Assembly (NCBI RefSeq): GCF_004127445.1
Contig: NZ_QEXM01000001.1
Coordinates: 1-64,000, forward strand
Direction: 5' to 3'
Length of the DNA stretch: 64,000 nt
Source: Streptomyces alfalfae
GTDB lineage: Bacteria > Actinomycetota > Actinomycetes > Streptomycetales > Streptomycetaceae
Within the stretch, counting starts at the first letter, position 1. Each line of letters opens with the position of its first letter. The position numbers and the translations under genes are program-made. Shown one piece after another: positions 16,184 through 25,224 of this stretch. Under the pieces are notes generated by a model. The model searched no databases, had not been told where the DNA came from, and saw nothing but the letters and a program-made list of their open reading frames with translations.

Positions 16184-17233
16184 TCAGCCCGCTACTCGTA
16201 CGGCGAGCGCGTCGCCGATCTGCTCGGTGCTGCGCGCGGTGTCGCCGCGCTCGGCGAGGTCGGCGGAGACGGCTGCCTCGATGCGCGCGGCCTCCGGCTC
16301 GTACCCGAGGTGGCGCAGGAGCAGGGCGACGGAGAGCACGGTGGCCGAGGGGTCGGCCTTGCCCTGGCCCGCGATGTCCGGCGCCGAGCCGTGGACGGGC
16401 TCGAACATCGAGGGAAACTCACGGCTCGGGTTGATGTTGCCCGAGGCCGCGACGCCGATCCCGCCGGAGACGGCCGCGGCGAGGTCGGTGATGATGTCGC
16501 CGAAGAGGTTGTCGGTGACGATCACGTCGAAGCGGCCGGGGTCGGTGACGAGGTAGATCGTCGCGGCGTCCACGTGGACGTAGTCGGTGGTGACGTCGGG
16601 GAACTCCTCGGCCACCCGGTTGAAGACGTTCGTCCAGAGGTGACCCGCGTAGGCGAGGACGTTGTTCTTGTGGACCAGCGTCAGCTTCTTGCGCGGGCGG
16701 GCCTGGGCGCGGGTGAAGGCGTCGCGGACCACGCGCTCCACGCCGAAGGCGGTGTTCACCGAGACCTCGGTGGCGACCTCGTGCGGCGTGCCGGTGCGGA
16801 TCGAGCCGCCGTTGCCCGTGTACGGGCCCTCGGTGCCCTCGCGCACGACGATGAAGTCGATCTCGGGCTGGCCCGCGAGCGGCGTGGCGACGCCCGGAAG
16901 CAGCTTCGAGGGGCGCAGGTTGACGTGGTGGTCGAAGAGGAAGCGGAGCTTCAGCAGGAAGCCGCGCTCCAGGACGCCGGACGGGACCGAGGGGTCACCG
17001 ATCGCGCCGAGCAGGATCGCGTCGTGCTGCTTCAGGGCGTCCGCGTCGGCGTCGGTGAGCGTCTCACCGGTCGCGTGATACCGCTTGGCGCCGAAGTCGA
17101 ACTCCGTCGTCTGCAGCTTCACGTCCTGCGGAAGCACGGCGTTGAGGACCTTGAGCCCCTGGGCCACGACCTCTTGGCCGATGCCGTCTCCGGGGATGAC
17201 TGCGAGATTGATGCTGCGAGAACTTGCCGACAT
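16184..17233 (-). CDS. leuB: 3-isopropylmalate dehydrogenase
   Basis: 349 aa from ATG 17233. NAD-dependent oxidative decarboxylation in leucine synthesis; it can also oxidise 3-methylmalate made by the CimA route. Motifs: [15 protein letters not shown] at the N-terminus, [29 protein letters not shown], and [26 protein letters not shown] in the metal/substrate region (quoted in part). [19 protein letters not shown] is the NAD loop. This is the short actinobacterial class. It has a terminator of its own and a divergent phosphatase gene upstream. Confidence 0.95.
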   Translation of the reverse strand: MSASSRSINLAVIPGDGIGQEVVAQGLKVLNAVLPQDVKLQTTEFDFGAKRYHATGETLTDADADALKQHDAILLGAIGDPSVPSGVLERGFLLKLRFLFDHHVNLRPSKLLPGVATPLAGQPEIDFIVVREGTEGPYTGNGGSIRTGTPHEVATEVSVNTAFGVERVVRDAFTRAQARPRKKLTLVHKNNVLAYAGHLWTNVFNRVAEEFPDVTTDYVHVDAATIYLVTDPGRFDVIVTDNLFGDIITDLAAAVSGGIGVAASGNINPSREFPSMFEPVHGSAPDIAGQGKADPSATVLSVALLLRHLGYEPEAARIEAAVSADLAERGDTARSTEQIGDALAVRVAG

Positions 17234-17385
17234 GCGGGCACCCTACTCTTCCGTCCCACGGGATGACACGAGCAGTCCACCATGCGGACATCCCTTTGCG
17301 GGGCCGCACGCGCGCCACCACATGGCCACCGCCTCTTCACCTCGGGGCCCGCCATGCGTTGGGACCGCTGGGAACTTCTCCCTGC

Positions 17386-18975
17386 ATGGACACCCCCAAT
17401 GTCGGCATACCGGAGCGGCTCGCGGCCGGGATGAGCATGCCGGAACAGCACGCGTACCTGCGCGGACGGCTCTCCCGCCGCAGGGTGCTCGCCGGGTCGT
17501 TCGCCGCGGCCGGGACGGCGGCCGGCGCCGCACTGCTCGCGGGCAGCTCGGGCAGCGCCCACGGCCGGACGGGCACGCGCACCTCGGCGGTGGCGCCGTC
17601 CTCCCGGGCCCGCGTCGACGGCCGGCTGGTCGCGCCCTTCGGACGGCACCTCGCGTTCGGCGCGGACCCGCGGACGCAGATGCGGATCTCCTGGCAGGTG
17701 CCGCTCGCGGTGCGCTCCCCGTTCGTGCGGATCGGCACGCGGCCCTGGGAGCTGAGCCAGAAGATCGCCGCCGAGGTGCGTGACCTGCGCACTCCTTCGC
17801 TGTCGAAGAAGCTCCCCGCCGTCGAGCAGTACTACGTGCACGCGGCGCTCGACGGGCTGCGGCCGGACACGACGTACTACTACGGCGTCGGGCACGACGG
17901 CTTCGACCCCGCGTCGCCCGAGCGGATGGCGACGCTCGGCACGTTCAGGACGGCGCCCGCGAAGGCCGGGCGGTTCGTCTTCACCGCCTTCGGCGACCAG
18001 GGCGTGAGCTACCACGCGCTCGCCAACGACCAGCTCATCCTGGGCCAGGACCCGGCCTTCCACCTGCACGCGGGCGACATCTGCTACGCGGACGACACCG
18101 GGCACGGCAAGGAGTCCGACACCTATGACGCGCGCGTGTGGGACACCTTCCTCGCGCAGACGGAATCGGTCGCGAAGTCGGTTCCGTGGATGGTGACGAC
18201 CGGCAACCACGACATGGAGGCGTGGTACTCGCCGAACGGCTACGGCGGGCAGGCCGCGCGCTGGTCCCTGCCCGACAACGGCTTCGACCCGGCGAAGGCG
18301 CCCGGCGTCTACTCCTTCCGCTACGGCAACGTCGGCGTCGTCGCCCTCGACGCCAACGACGTCTCGTACGAGATACCGGTCAACCGGGGGTACACGGACG
18401 GCAGGCAGACCGCCTGGCTCGACCGGCGGCTCGGCGACCTGCGGGCGGACGCCGGAACCGACTTCATCGTGGTCTTCTTCCACCACTGCGCCTACTCGAC
18501 GTCGCGGCACGCCTCGGACGGCGGGGTCCGCGACGCCTGGCTGAAGCTGTTCGCGAAGCACCAGGTGGACCTGGTGATCAACGGCCACAACCACGTCTAC
18601 GAACGCACCGACGCCATCAAGGACGGCGAGGTCGGCAAGCCCGTGCCGGTCGGCGCGTCGACCGATCCGACGCGTGACGGCATCGTGTACGTCACGGCGG
18701 GCGGCGCGGGCAAGGACCTCTACGGCTTCGGCCCCGGGGTCGAGGACAGCTACGAGGGCCACGTCCACGAGCGCGACCACGTCGAGACCTTCCGCTGGAC
18801 AAAGCGGCGGCGGTCCGAGCCCGAGACCGTCGAGTGGTCCCGGGTGCGCTACACCGGCTATTCGTTCCTCGCGGTGGAGGTGACGGCCGGCACGCGTCCG
18901 AGGATGACGGTCTCCGCGCTCGCCGAGAGCGGCGAGCGCGTCGACCACTTCGAGGTCGTACGCGGCGCGCGGTGA
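17386..18975 (+). CDS. Tat-exported purple acid phosphatase-type metallophosphoesterase
   Basis: 529 aa from ATG 17386. A Tat signal with SRRRVLAGSFAAAG (residues ~28-42) is followed by a fibronectin-III-like N-terminal domain (QMRISWQVP ... TTYYYGVGHDG). The catalytic domain carries the metal motifs FGDQG, HAGDICYADD, TTGNHDME, FFHHCAYS and NGHNHVYERT in the expected order. Purple acid phosphatases use a dinuclear metal centre to release phosphate from esters outside the cell. The N-terminal segment before the twin arginines is long (about 28 residues), so ATG at MSMPEQ is an alternative start. Divergent from leuB. Confidence 0.88.
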   Translation: MDTPNVGIPERLAAGMSMPEQHAYLRGRLSRRRVLAGSFAAAGTAAGAALLAGSSGSAHGRTGTRTSAVAPSSRARVDGRLVAPFGRHLAFGADPRTQMRISWQVPLAVRSPFVRIGTRPWELSQKIAAEVRDLRTPSLSKKLPAVEQYYVHAALDGLRPDTTYYYGVGHDGFDPASPERMATLGTFRTAPAKAGRFVFTAFGDQGVSYHALANDQLILGQDPAFHLHAGDICYADDTGHGKESDTYDARVWDTFLAQTESVAKSVPWMVTTGNHDMEAWYSPNGYGGQAARWSLPDNGFDPAKAPGVYSFRYGNVGVVALDANDVSYEIPVNRGYTDGRQTAWLDRRLGDLRADAGTDFIVVFFHHCAYSTSRHASDGGVRDAWLKLFAKHQVDLVINGHNHVYERTDAIKDGEVGKPVPVGASTDPTRDGIVYVTAGGAGKDLYGFGPGVEDSYEGHVHERDHVETFRWTKRRRSEPETVEWSRVRYTGYSFLAVEVTAGTRPRMTVSALAESGERVDHFEVVRGAR

Positions 18976-19012
18976 ACCGGAGGTGACCGCGACGCGGGCG
19001 TACGCGCGGGGC

Positions 19013-19141
19013 TCAGTGCCCCGTCTCGCCGCCGTTGTCCCTGCGGTCGAGGGCGCGCTGAAGGGCCGCGGCGGCGTTCTTGCGCTCGGCGTCGCTGCTG
19101 CGGGAGAGGTGACGGACTCGGCGGACGGTCGTCTCGGCCAT
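19013..19141 (-). CDS. 42-aa basic hypothetical protein
   Basis: ATG 19141 is preceded by AAGGAG at 10 nt. The product begins MAETTVRRVRHLSRSSDAER and continues with an Ala/Arg/Asp-rich helix ending GGETGH; it is basic overall and soluble. It is convergent with the phosphatase gene, 37 bases between stops. No family recognised. The near-ideal ribosome site and in-frame stop support a real small gene. Confidence 0.6.
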   Translation of the reverse strand: MAETTVRRVRHLSRSSDAERKNAAAALQRALDRRDNGGETGH

Positions 19142-19342
19142 GGGGGATCCACTCCTTGAGGGAAGGGTGATTTCGAGACGCCGGGGGCGGGGAGCCGCGG
19201 AGCGGCAGGGTTCGCCTGCGCGGAGCTCCGGCTCACGACCGCCATTCGCTTGATCGAGCGAGACGTTCGGCTCCTACAACGCTAAGGGAGGACGGAGCGT
19301 CTGTCTCCACAATTACTCGGACTTCCTACTATCTGAGACGGC

Positions 19343-19555
19343 CGTCAGGCGGAGGGCTTCCTCGTCCGCGACTACCGCCACGTGCAGGAGGAGCTGTACG
19401 AGTTCGTGGTGCCGCACCTGCGCGGCGGCCGGGTGGCCCTGGACGAGATTGTGGTCACGGGCTTCGACCGGATCGTGGAGGCGTTCCTTCGGGATGCTGC
19501 GGGGCGAGAACCTCGGAAAGATGATCGTCCGCGCCACCGACGGCTGTCTGAGGGC
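19343..19555 (+). pseudogene. Fragment of an MDR-family NADP-dependent oxidoreductase
   Basis: Translation gives QAEGFLVRDYRHVQEELYEF, GGRVALDEIVVTGFDRIVEAFLR and, after a one-base shift at the GGG run at 19491-19493, MLRGENLGKMIVRATDG. This is the C-terminal end of quinone-oxidoreductase-like MDR enzymes (typical ending ...EAFLxLLRGENLGKxxVR). There is no N-terminal part: an in-frame stop lies at 19334-19336 just upstream and the preceding 150 bases show no homology. It is therefore a 5'-deleted, frameshifted relic of about 70 codons. Confidence 0.72.
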
Positions 19556-19582
19556 CGTGCCCGGCGCCGCCCCTCGCACGGG

Positions 19583-20110
19583 TCAGTACACGTCGCCGTC
19601 GCGCCAGTCGATGAACAGCTCGTGCGCCGGGTCCAGGTCCGCGCCCCACAGCAGCGGCGGCTCCTCGTCCGGCAGGGTGACGGGGCCCCGCGGGCCGAGC
19701 GTGCCGACCGCGCCCTTCCACTCCGTCCAGCCGCGCCCGAGGTACAGCCGCGCTCCCGCGTCGGAGGCGGACAGCGCGCCCAGGTCGTACGCCCGGTCGA
19801 TGACGTGCTCCAAAGCGCCCGTGACCCGGCCGCCGAGGCCCTGGCGCCACCGGTCGGGGCGGACGGCGACCGCCTCCACATACCCGACGCGGTACGAGCG
19901 GCCGGCGTGCAGGACGCGGCGCTGGGTCACCGAGCCGTGCGCGAGCAGGGCGTCCGTGGCGTCGTGGACGAGGGCGTGCACGCCGCCGAGGCCGTGGTCC
20001 CAGTCGTGGTCGCCGAAGTCGCCGTCGAAGGCCTCGTCGAGCAGGGAGCGCGCGGCGCGCAGCTCGGCCGCCGTCAGTTCACTGGTGTGGGCCGTACGCA
20101 GGATGGTCAC
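19583..20110 (-). CDS. AAC(2')-I-like aminoglycoside 2'-N-acetyltransferase (GNAT fold)
   Basis: 175 aa from GTG 20110. It is similar throughout to the mycobacterial/Providencia AAC(2')-I family: TAAELRAARSLLDEAFDGDFGD, DWDHGLGGVHALV, SVTQRRVLHAGRSYRVGYVEAVAVRP, GALSASDAGARLYLGRGWTEWKG, and the C-terminal FIDWRDGDVY. These enzymes acetylate the 2'-amino group of gentamicin/tobramycin-type aminoglycosides; mycobacterial copies may have a separate housekeeping role. Single gene, divergent from nitroreductase. Function on aminoglycosides is by homology only; start codon has weak ribosome-site support. Confidence 0.8.
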   Translation of the reverse strand: MTILRTAHTSELTAAELRAARSLLDEAFDGDFGDHDWDHGLGGVHALVHDATDALLAHGSVTQRRVLHAGRSYRVGYVEAVAVRPDRWRQGLGGRVTGALEHVIDRAYDLGALSASDAGARLYLGRGWTEWKGAVGTLGPRGPVTLPDEEPPLLWGADLDPAHELFIDWRDGDVY

Positions 20111-20290
20111 GGCGCCACCGTACTCAGCCCCCGTCTGAGTCCGCACGCCGATTTCCCGGCCCCGGGCGGACCGGGCTTCGGCGGCCCCCTCGACCGCGTC
20201 GACTCCCTGCTGCTCGCACTCCTGCCGGCGGTGGTGGGGGCGCAGTGAGGACGGCGGGCCGGGGCCGAGCCCCGGCCAAGACCGCGGAAA

Positions 20291-20313
20291 GCCCGGCGCC
20301 GACGGCGCCGGGC
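20291..20313 (+). promoter_or_regulatory. Hairpin in front of the nitroreductase gene
   Basis: GCCCGGCGCC and GGCGCCGGGC are perfect 10-bp arms around GAC, 17 bases before the nitroreductase start. It could be a 5' UTR hairpin or an upstream terminator. Confidence 0.4.
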
Positions 20314-20329
20314 GCCCAGAATCGGGAAC

Positions 20330-21037
20330 ATGTCTGAGACCCAGCAGCAGCGGGAGTGGGCCCCCATCCACGGCCTGCCCTACCGATCCGTCCCCTACCG
20401 GCCCGAGCGCATGCCCGAGGCGGAGTCCCGCGAGACCGCCGCCCGGCTGCGCACGCGCATGGACGAACGCCGCACCGTGCGGCAGTTCTCCCCCGACCCC
20501 GTCCCGGAGCAGGTCATACGGGACGCCATCGCGTGCGCGGCGACGGCGCCGTCCGGCGCGCACCAGCAGCCGTGGACGTTCGTCCTCGTCAAGGACCCGG
20601 AGGTGCGCCGCCGCATCCGCGAGGCCGCCGAGCACGAGGAGCGCGTCTCCTACGGCGGGCGGCTCGGCGAGGAGTGGCTCGCTGCCCTGCGCCCCCTCGG
20701 CACGGACGAGGTCAAAGCGCACCTGACGGACGCCCCCGCCCTGATCGTCGTCTTCCAGCAGCGCCACTGGCTCGGCGACGACGGCGCCAAGCACAAGCAC
20801 TACTACGTGGACGAGTCCGTCGGCATCGCGGTCGGCATGCTGCTCTCCGCCCTGCACCTGTCCGGGCTCGCCGCCCTGATCCACACGCCGAGCCCGATGC
20901 GGTTCCTCTCGGAGGTGCTCGGCCGCCCCGCGAACGAGAAGGCGTTCGCGGTGATCCCCGTCGGGTATCCGGCGCCGGACTGCCGGGTGCCCGACCTCGT
21001 GCGCAAGTCGCTGGACCAGGTCCTCGTGGAGGTCTGA
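20330..21037 (+). CDS. Nitroreductase family flavoprotein
   Basis: 235 aa from ATG 20330. FMN-binding landmarks: RMDERRTVRQFSPDPVP (phosphate-binding arginines), AATAPSGAHQQPWTFVLV, and SGLAALIHTPSPMRFLSEVLGRP near the C-terminus. The N-terminal PYRPERMPEAE stretch and the form of the middle insertion resemble the BluB/iodotyrosine-deiodinase branch rather than NfsB. The enzyme is expected to use NAD(P)H and FMN as a homodimer; substrate unknown. A strong bidirectional hairpin separates it from convergent pruA. Confidence 0.87.
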   Translation: MSETQQQREWAPIHGLPYRSVPYRPERMPEAESRETAARLRTRMDERRTVRQFSPDPVPEQVIRDAIACAATAPSGAHQQPWTFVLVKDPEVRRRIREAAEHEERVSYGGRLGEEWLAALRPLGTDEVKAHLTDAPALIVVFQQRHWLGDDGAKHKHYYVDESVGIAVGMLLSALHLSGLAALIHTPSPMRFLSEVLGRPANEKAFAVIPVGYPAPDCRVPDLVRKSLDQVLVEV

Positions 21038-21062
21038 ACGCGGCCCTGCCGCACGAACGACA

Positions 21063-21099
21063 CCGCCTCCGACCGGGGTGGGGCCCAGGTCGGAGGCGG
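21063..21099. terminator. Bidirectional terminator between nitroreductase and pruA
   Basis: CCGCCTCCGACC / GGTCGGAGGCGG, perfect 12-bp arms, 13-nt loop, placed between two convergent stops. Confidence 0.75.
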
Positions 21100-21135
21100 G
21101 GTTCAGGGGCGGGCCGCAGGGGCCCGTGCGGGGCG

Positions 21136-22767
21136 TCAGCCCATGTGCGGGTAGCCGTACTCGGTCGGCGGCACCAGCGTCTCCTTGATGGCCCGGGTCA
21201 GGGTCCAGCGCTGGAGGTTCTGCGGGGCGCCGGCCTTGTCGTTGGTGCCGGAGGCACGGCCGCCGCCGAAGGGCTGCTGGCCGACGACGGCGCCGGTCGA
21301 CTTGTCGTTGATGTAGAAGTTGCCCGCGGCGAAGCGGAGCTTCTCCATCGTGTGCGCGGCGGCGGCGCGGTCACCCGCGATGACCGAGCCGGTCAGCGCG
21401 TAGTCGGAGACCGACTCCATCTGGGCCAGCATCTCGTCGTACTTGTCGTCCTCGTAGACGTGGACGGCGAGGATCGGGCCGAAGTACTCGGTCGTGAAGA
21501 CCTCGTTGGCCGGGTCGGCGCACTCGATGACGGTCGGGCGCACGAAGTAGCCGACCGAGTCGTCGTAGGTGCCGCCCGCGACGATGGTGCAGGAGTCGTC
21601 CGCCTTGGCGCGGTCGATGGCCGCCTTGTTCTTGGCGAACGCGCGCTCGTCGATGACGGCGCCGATGAAGTTCGACAGGTCGGTGACGTCACCCATCTTG
21701 ATGCCGTCGACCTCGGCCGCGAACTCCTCCTTGAACCCGGAGTTCCAGATGGAGGCCGGGATGTAGGCGCGCGAGCTGGCGGAGCACTTCTGGCCCTGGT
21801 ACTCGAAGGAGCCGCGGGTCAGCGCGGTCTTCAGGATCGCGCGGTCGGCGCTCGGGTGGGCGACGACGAAGTCCTTGCCGCCGGTCTCGCCGACGAGGCG
21901 CGGGTAGGTGCGGTACTTGGCGATGTTCTCGCCGACCGTCTTCCACAGGTACTGGAAGGTCGGGGTGGAGCCGGTGAAGTGGATGCCGGCGAGGTCGCGG
22001 TGGTTCAGGGCGACCTCGGAGACGGCGATGCCGTCACCGGTGACGAGGTTGATGACGCCCTTGGGCAGGCCCGCCTCCTCCAGGAGCTGCATGAGCAGCA
22101 CGGCGGCGTGCGTCTGCGTCGGGGACGGCTTCCACACGACCACGTTGCCCATCAGGGCGGGGGCGGTGGGGAGGTTACCCGCGATGGCGGTGAAGTTGAA
22201 CGGCGTGATCGCGTAGACGAAGCCCTCGAGCGGGCGGTGGTCCAGGCGGTTCCAGACGCCGGGCGCGTTGGCCGGGGGCTGCTCGGCGAGCAGGTCACGG
22301 GCGTACTTGACGTTGAAGCGCCAGAAGTCGACCAGCTCGCAGGGGGTGTCGATCTCGGCCTGCTGGGCGGTCTTGCCCTGGCCGAGCATCGTCGAGGCGG
22401 CCATGGTCTCGCGCCACGTCGTGGACAGCAGCTCGGCGGCGCGCAGGATGATCGCGGCGCGGTCGTCGAAGGACATGGCGCGCCACGCGGGGGCGGCGGC
22501 CAGGGCGGCGTCGATCGCGTCCTGGGCGTCCTGCTGGGTGGCGCCGCGGCCGGTGCCGATGACCGCCTTGTGGTTGTGCGGCTGCACGACCTGGAAGGGC
22601 TCGCCGCCACCGAGGCGCTTGACGCCGCCGATGGTCATCGGCAGCTCGATCGGGTTCTCGGCCAGCTCCTTGAGCTTGGTCTCCAGGCGGGCGCGCTCCG
22701 GGGAACCGGGGGCGTAACCGTGCACCGGCTCGTTGACCGGGGCGGGGACCTGAGTGACAGCGTCCAT
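21136..22767 (-). CDS. pruA: L-glutamate gamma-semialdehyde dehydrogenase
   Basis: 543 aa from ATG 22767. Oxidises glutamate-5-semialdehyde (from proline) to glutamate with NAD+. Aldehyde dehydrogenase motifs: TPFNFTAIAGNLPTAP (Rossmann/anion hole), FTGSTPTFQYLW, the general base in RLVGETGGKDFV, and the catalytic Cys in YQGQKCSASSRAYIP. The C-terminus QPFGGGRASGTNDKAGAP is characteristic of the stand-alone PruA branch. It follows proline dehydrogenase by 54 bases in one operon. Confidence 0.96.
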   Translation of the reverse strand: MDAVTQVPAPVNEPVHGYAPGSPERARLETKLKELAENPIELPMTIGGVKRLGGGEPFQVVQPHNHKAVIGTGRGATQQDAQDAIDAALAAAPAWRAMSFDDRAAIILRAAELLSTTWRETMAASTMLGQGKTAQQAEIDTPCELVDFWRFNVKYARDLLAEQPPANAPGVWNRLDHRPLEGFVYAITPFNFTAIAGNLPTAPALMGNVVVWKPSPTQTHAAVLLMQLLEEAGLPKGVINLVTGDGIAVSEVALNHRDLAGIHFTGSTPTFQYLWKTVGENIAKYRTYPRLVGETGGKDFVVAHPSADRAILKTALTRGSFEYQGQKCSASSRAYIPASIWNSGFKEEFAAEVDGIKMGDVTDLSNFIGAVIDERAFAKNKAAIDRAKADDSCTIVAGGTYDDSVGYFVRPTVIECADPANEVFTTEYFGPILAVHVYEDDKYDEMLAQMESVSDYALTGSVIAGDRAAAAHTMEKLRFAAGNFYINDKSTGAVVGQQPFGGGRASGTNDKAGAPQNLQRWTLTRAIKETLVPPTEYGYPHMG

Positions 22768-22821
22768 GAGTTCCGTATCTCCTTTGAGGGGGTCGAGGGG
22801 GTGGGAAGCTCAGCCCTTGGT

Positions 22822-23748
22822 TCAGTCCTTGGTGAGGATGGAGCGGGCGAAGAAGAGCAGGTTGGCGGGCTTCTCGGCGAGGCGGCGCATGAAGTAGCCG
22901 TACCAGTCGGTGCCGTAGGCGGTGTACACGCGCATGCGGTGGCCCTCGGCGGCGAGCCGCAGGTGCTCGTCGCTGCGGATGCCGTACAGCATCTGGAACT
23001 CGTACTCATCCAGTTTGCGCCCCGCGCGCCGGGCGAGCTCCTGCGCGATGGAGATCAGCCGCGGATCGTGCGAGCCGATCATCGGGTACCCGTCGCCCTC
23101 CATGAGGATACGGGTGATCCGCACGTAGGCCTTGTCGATCTCCGCCTTGTCCTGGTGGGCGACCTCGGCGGGCTCCTTGTAGGCGCCCTTCACGATGCGT
23201 ACGCGGCTGCCGGCGGCGGCCAGGCGGCGGGCGTCGGCCTCGGTGCGGAAGAGGTAGGACTGGATGACGCAGCCGGTCTGCGGGAAGTCCTTCCGCAGCT
23301 CCTCGTGGATGGCGAACATCGAGTCGAGGGTGGTGTGGTCCTCGGCGTCCAGGGTGACCGTGGTGCCGATGGCCGCGGCGGCCTCGACGACGGGCCGGAC
23401 GTTGGCGAGAGCCAGCTCGTGGCCGCCCTCCAGCGCCTGGCCGAACATGGACAGCTTCACCGACATCTCGGCCTTCGTGCCGAGGCCCAGGTCCTTCAGG
23501 CGCCCGATGAGCTCCAGGTAGGCGTCGCGGGCGGCGTGGGACTGCTCGACGGTGGTGATGTCCTCGCCCACCACGTCGAGGGTGACCTCAAGGCCCTTGT
23601 CGGCGGCGTCGACGATGATCGGCACGACGTGGTCGACGGTCTCGCCCGCGATGAAGCGGTCGACGACCTGCTTGGTGCCGGGGGCCGCCGAGACGAAACG
23701 GCGCATCTTGTCGCTGCGTGACGCGGCGAGAATCACGGGACCCAGCAC
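22822..23748 (-). CDS. Proline dehydrogenase
   Basis: 308 aa from GTG 23748, preferred because GGAGGT lies 5 nt upstream; GTG 23760 would add four residues and sit inside that ribosome site. FAD enzyme of the PRODH TIM-barrel family: TLDVVGEDI, VTLDAEDHTTLDSM, QSYLFRTEADARRLA, RIVKGAYKEP, IGSHDPRL and the C-terminal helix YGIRSDEHLRLAAEGHRMRVY with the substrate-binding arginines. It makes pyrroline-5-carboxylate for PruA. First gene of the prodh-pruA operon, divergent from a PucR-type regulator that probably activates it. Confidence 0.94.
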   Translation of the reverse strand: MLGPVILAASRSDKMRRFVSAAPGTKQVVDRFIAGETVDHVVPIIVDAADKGLEVTLDVVGEDITTVEQSHAARDAYLELIGRLKDLGLGTKAEMSVKLSMFGQALEGGHELALANVRPVVEAAAAIGTTVTLDAEDHTTLDSMFAIHEELRKDFPQTGCVIQSYLFRTEADARRLAAAGSRVRIVKGAYKEPAEVAHQDKAEIDKAYVRITRILMEGDGYPMIGSHDPRLISIAQELARRAGRKLDEYEFQMLYGIRSDEHLRLAAEGHRMRVYTAYGTDWYGYFMRRLAEKPANLLFFARSILTKD

Positions 23749-23900
23749 GGGCACCTCCACAGGTGTACGAAATCGAGTGCGTACCGGACATGCCCCTCAT
23801 ACGGGAAACGTGGCGGTACGGCACGGAGAACCACCGTGAAATCTAAGGATCCGCCGGGGCCCGAACCATCGACACCTGTCACGCATCCGCGCCCCGGATC

Positions 23901-23916
23901 TCAGACAGATGTCTGA
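23901..23916. promoter_or_regulatory. Inverted repeat over the pucR start
   Basis: TCAGACA and TGTCTGA are perfect 7-bp arms around GA. The repeat covers the ATG at 23909 of the PucR-type gene and lies in the divergent control region with proline dehydrogenase. A binding site for the regulator itself is a reasonable inference. Confidence 0.4.
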
Positions 23917-25120
23917 AGAAGCGGACACCCTGCGCGAGAATGGAGGAGTGAAAGGCGACTACCAGGAACCGGTGGACGAGATCTCGGCGCTCCTCGGCGC
24001 TCCCGCGACGCTGGAGAACCGGGACTTCGAGCTGATCGCCTTCGGGGCACACGACGGCGGCGGCGACAGCGGCTTCGACGCGGCCGTCCTCGACCCCGTC
24101 AGGACCCGCTCGATCCTGACCCGCCGCTCCACGGCCGAGGTCCGCGCCTGGTTCGAGAGCTTCGGCATCACGCGCGCCACGGGCCCCGTCCGCATCCCGC
24201 CCACCCCGGAGGCGGGCGTCCTGCGGGGCCGGATCTGCCTGCCGGTGCGTCACCGCGGCTTCGCCCTGGGCTACGTATGGCTGCTCGACGACGAGCCGGG
24301 GCCCAGCGACCGGCAGCTCGCCGCCGCCATGGAGGTGGCCGGGCGGATCGGCGCTCTCCTCGCCGACGAGGCGCAGGCGGGCGCCGATCTGACCAGGGAG
24401 TTCCGCGCGGTCCTCACGGCCGAGCGCGGCTGGCAGCGGGACATGGCGGTGGCCGCCCTGCGCACGGCCCTCGGCTCCCGCGCGGAGAACCTGCACGCCG
24501 TGGTCTGCGTGGCCCCCTGGCCCACCGCCGACCCCGAGGAGATCCCCGCGGCGCGCACGGTGCCGGGAGCCGCGGCGGTCTGCACGGTGCCGTGGGGCAC
24601 GACGCGGCAGTCCCTCGCGGCCCTGGTCCGGCTGCGCTCCGCCGACGCGCTGTCGCCCGCGCACACCGCGGCGTCGCGCCTGGCGGAGGCCGCGCGCGGG
24701 ACGTCGGGGAGCGCCGCCGCGGGGATCGCCGGCGCCCGGCACGGCCTGGAGGATCTGGGCGCGGCCTGGTGGGAGGCGTCGGGGGCGGCGCGCGCGGCCC
24801 TGGCCGAGCAGCGGTTCGCCCCGGTGGCGCACTGGTCGGACGTGGGTCCCTACCGGCTGCTCACCGCCCTGCCGCCGGAGGCCGCCCACGACCCGGTGGG
24901 CGGGCAGCTGCTGAGCCCCGCCCACCGTGAACTGGCCCGCACCGCCGAGGTGTTCCTCGACTGCGCGGGCCAGGCGGGCCGCACGGCCGCGGAGCTGCGC
25001 ATCCACCGGCAGACGCTCTACTACCGGCTCTCGCGCGTGGAACAGCTCACCGGCCTCGATCTGGACGACGGCGAGGACCGGCTGCTGCTGCACATGGTCC
25101 TAAAGTCGTCACGACTGTAA
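23909..25120 (+). CDS. PucR-family regulator of proline catabolism
   Basis: 403 aa from ATG 23909. The N-terminal two thirds is a GAF-like sensory region ([29 protein letters not shown]..., [19 protein letters not shown]). The C-terminal PucR helix-turn-helix is clear: [56 protein letters not shown], quoted here as landmarks [15 protein letters not shown] and [10 protein letters not shown]. Divergent position to the proline dehydrogenase gene matches PutR-type regulators that need proline for activation. There is no good ribosome site before ATG; GTG 23948 has GGAGGA only one base away, so a leaderless transcript is possible. Confidence 0.88.
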   Translation: MSEEADTLRENGGVKGDYQEPVDEISALLGAPATLENRDFELIAFGAHDGGGDSGFDAAVLDPVRTRSILTRRSTAEVRAWFESFGITRATGPVRIPPTPEAGVLRGRICLPVRHRGFALGYVWLLDDEPGPSDRQLAAAMEVAGRIGALLADEAQAGADLTREFRAVLTAERGWQRDMAVAALRTALGSRAENLHAVVCVAPWPTADPEEIPAARTVPGAAAVCTVPWGTTRQSLAALVRLRSADALSPAHTAASRLAEAARGTSGSAAAGIAGARHGLEDLGAAWWEASGAARAALAEQRFAPVAHWSDVGPYRLLTALPPEAAHDPVGGQLLSPAHRELARTAEVFLDCAGQAGRTAAELRIHRQTLYYRLSRVEQLTGLDLDDGEDRLLLHMVLKSSRL

Positions 25121-25224
25121 GTGGCGGGTAACGAACGGCTCTTGGCCGGATGCGGCGCGATCTTGCGGTTGTAGGTTCTTCCCCGAACGAACATGCACCC
25201 TTCACACGGGAGAACCACAGCCTC

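Noticed and set aside
20356..23721. A 1121-codon open frame on the plus strand
   Set aside because: It runs antisense across pruA and proline dehydrogenase; composition is Arg/Gly/Ala/Val shadow sequence with no domains.
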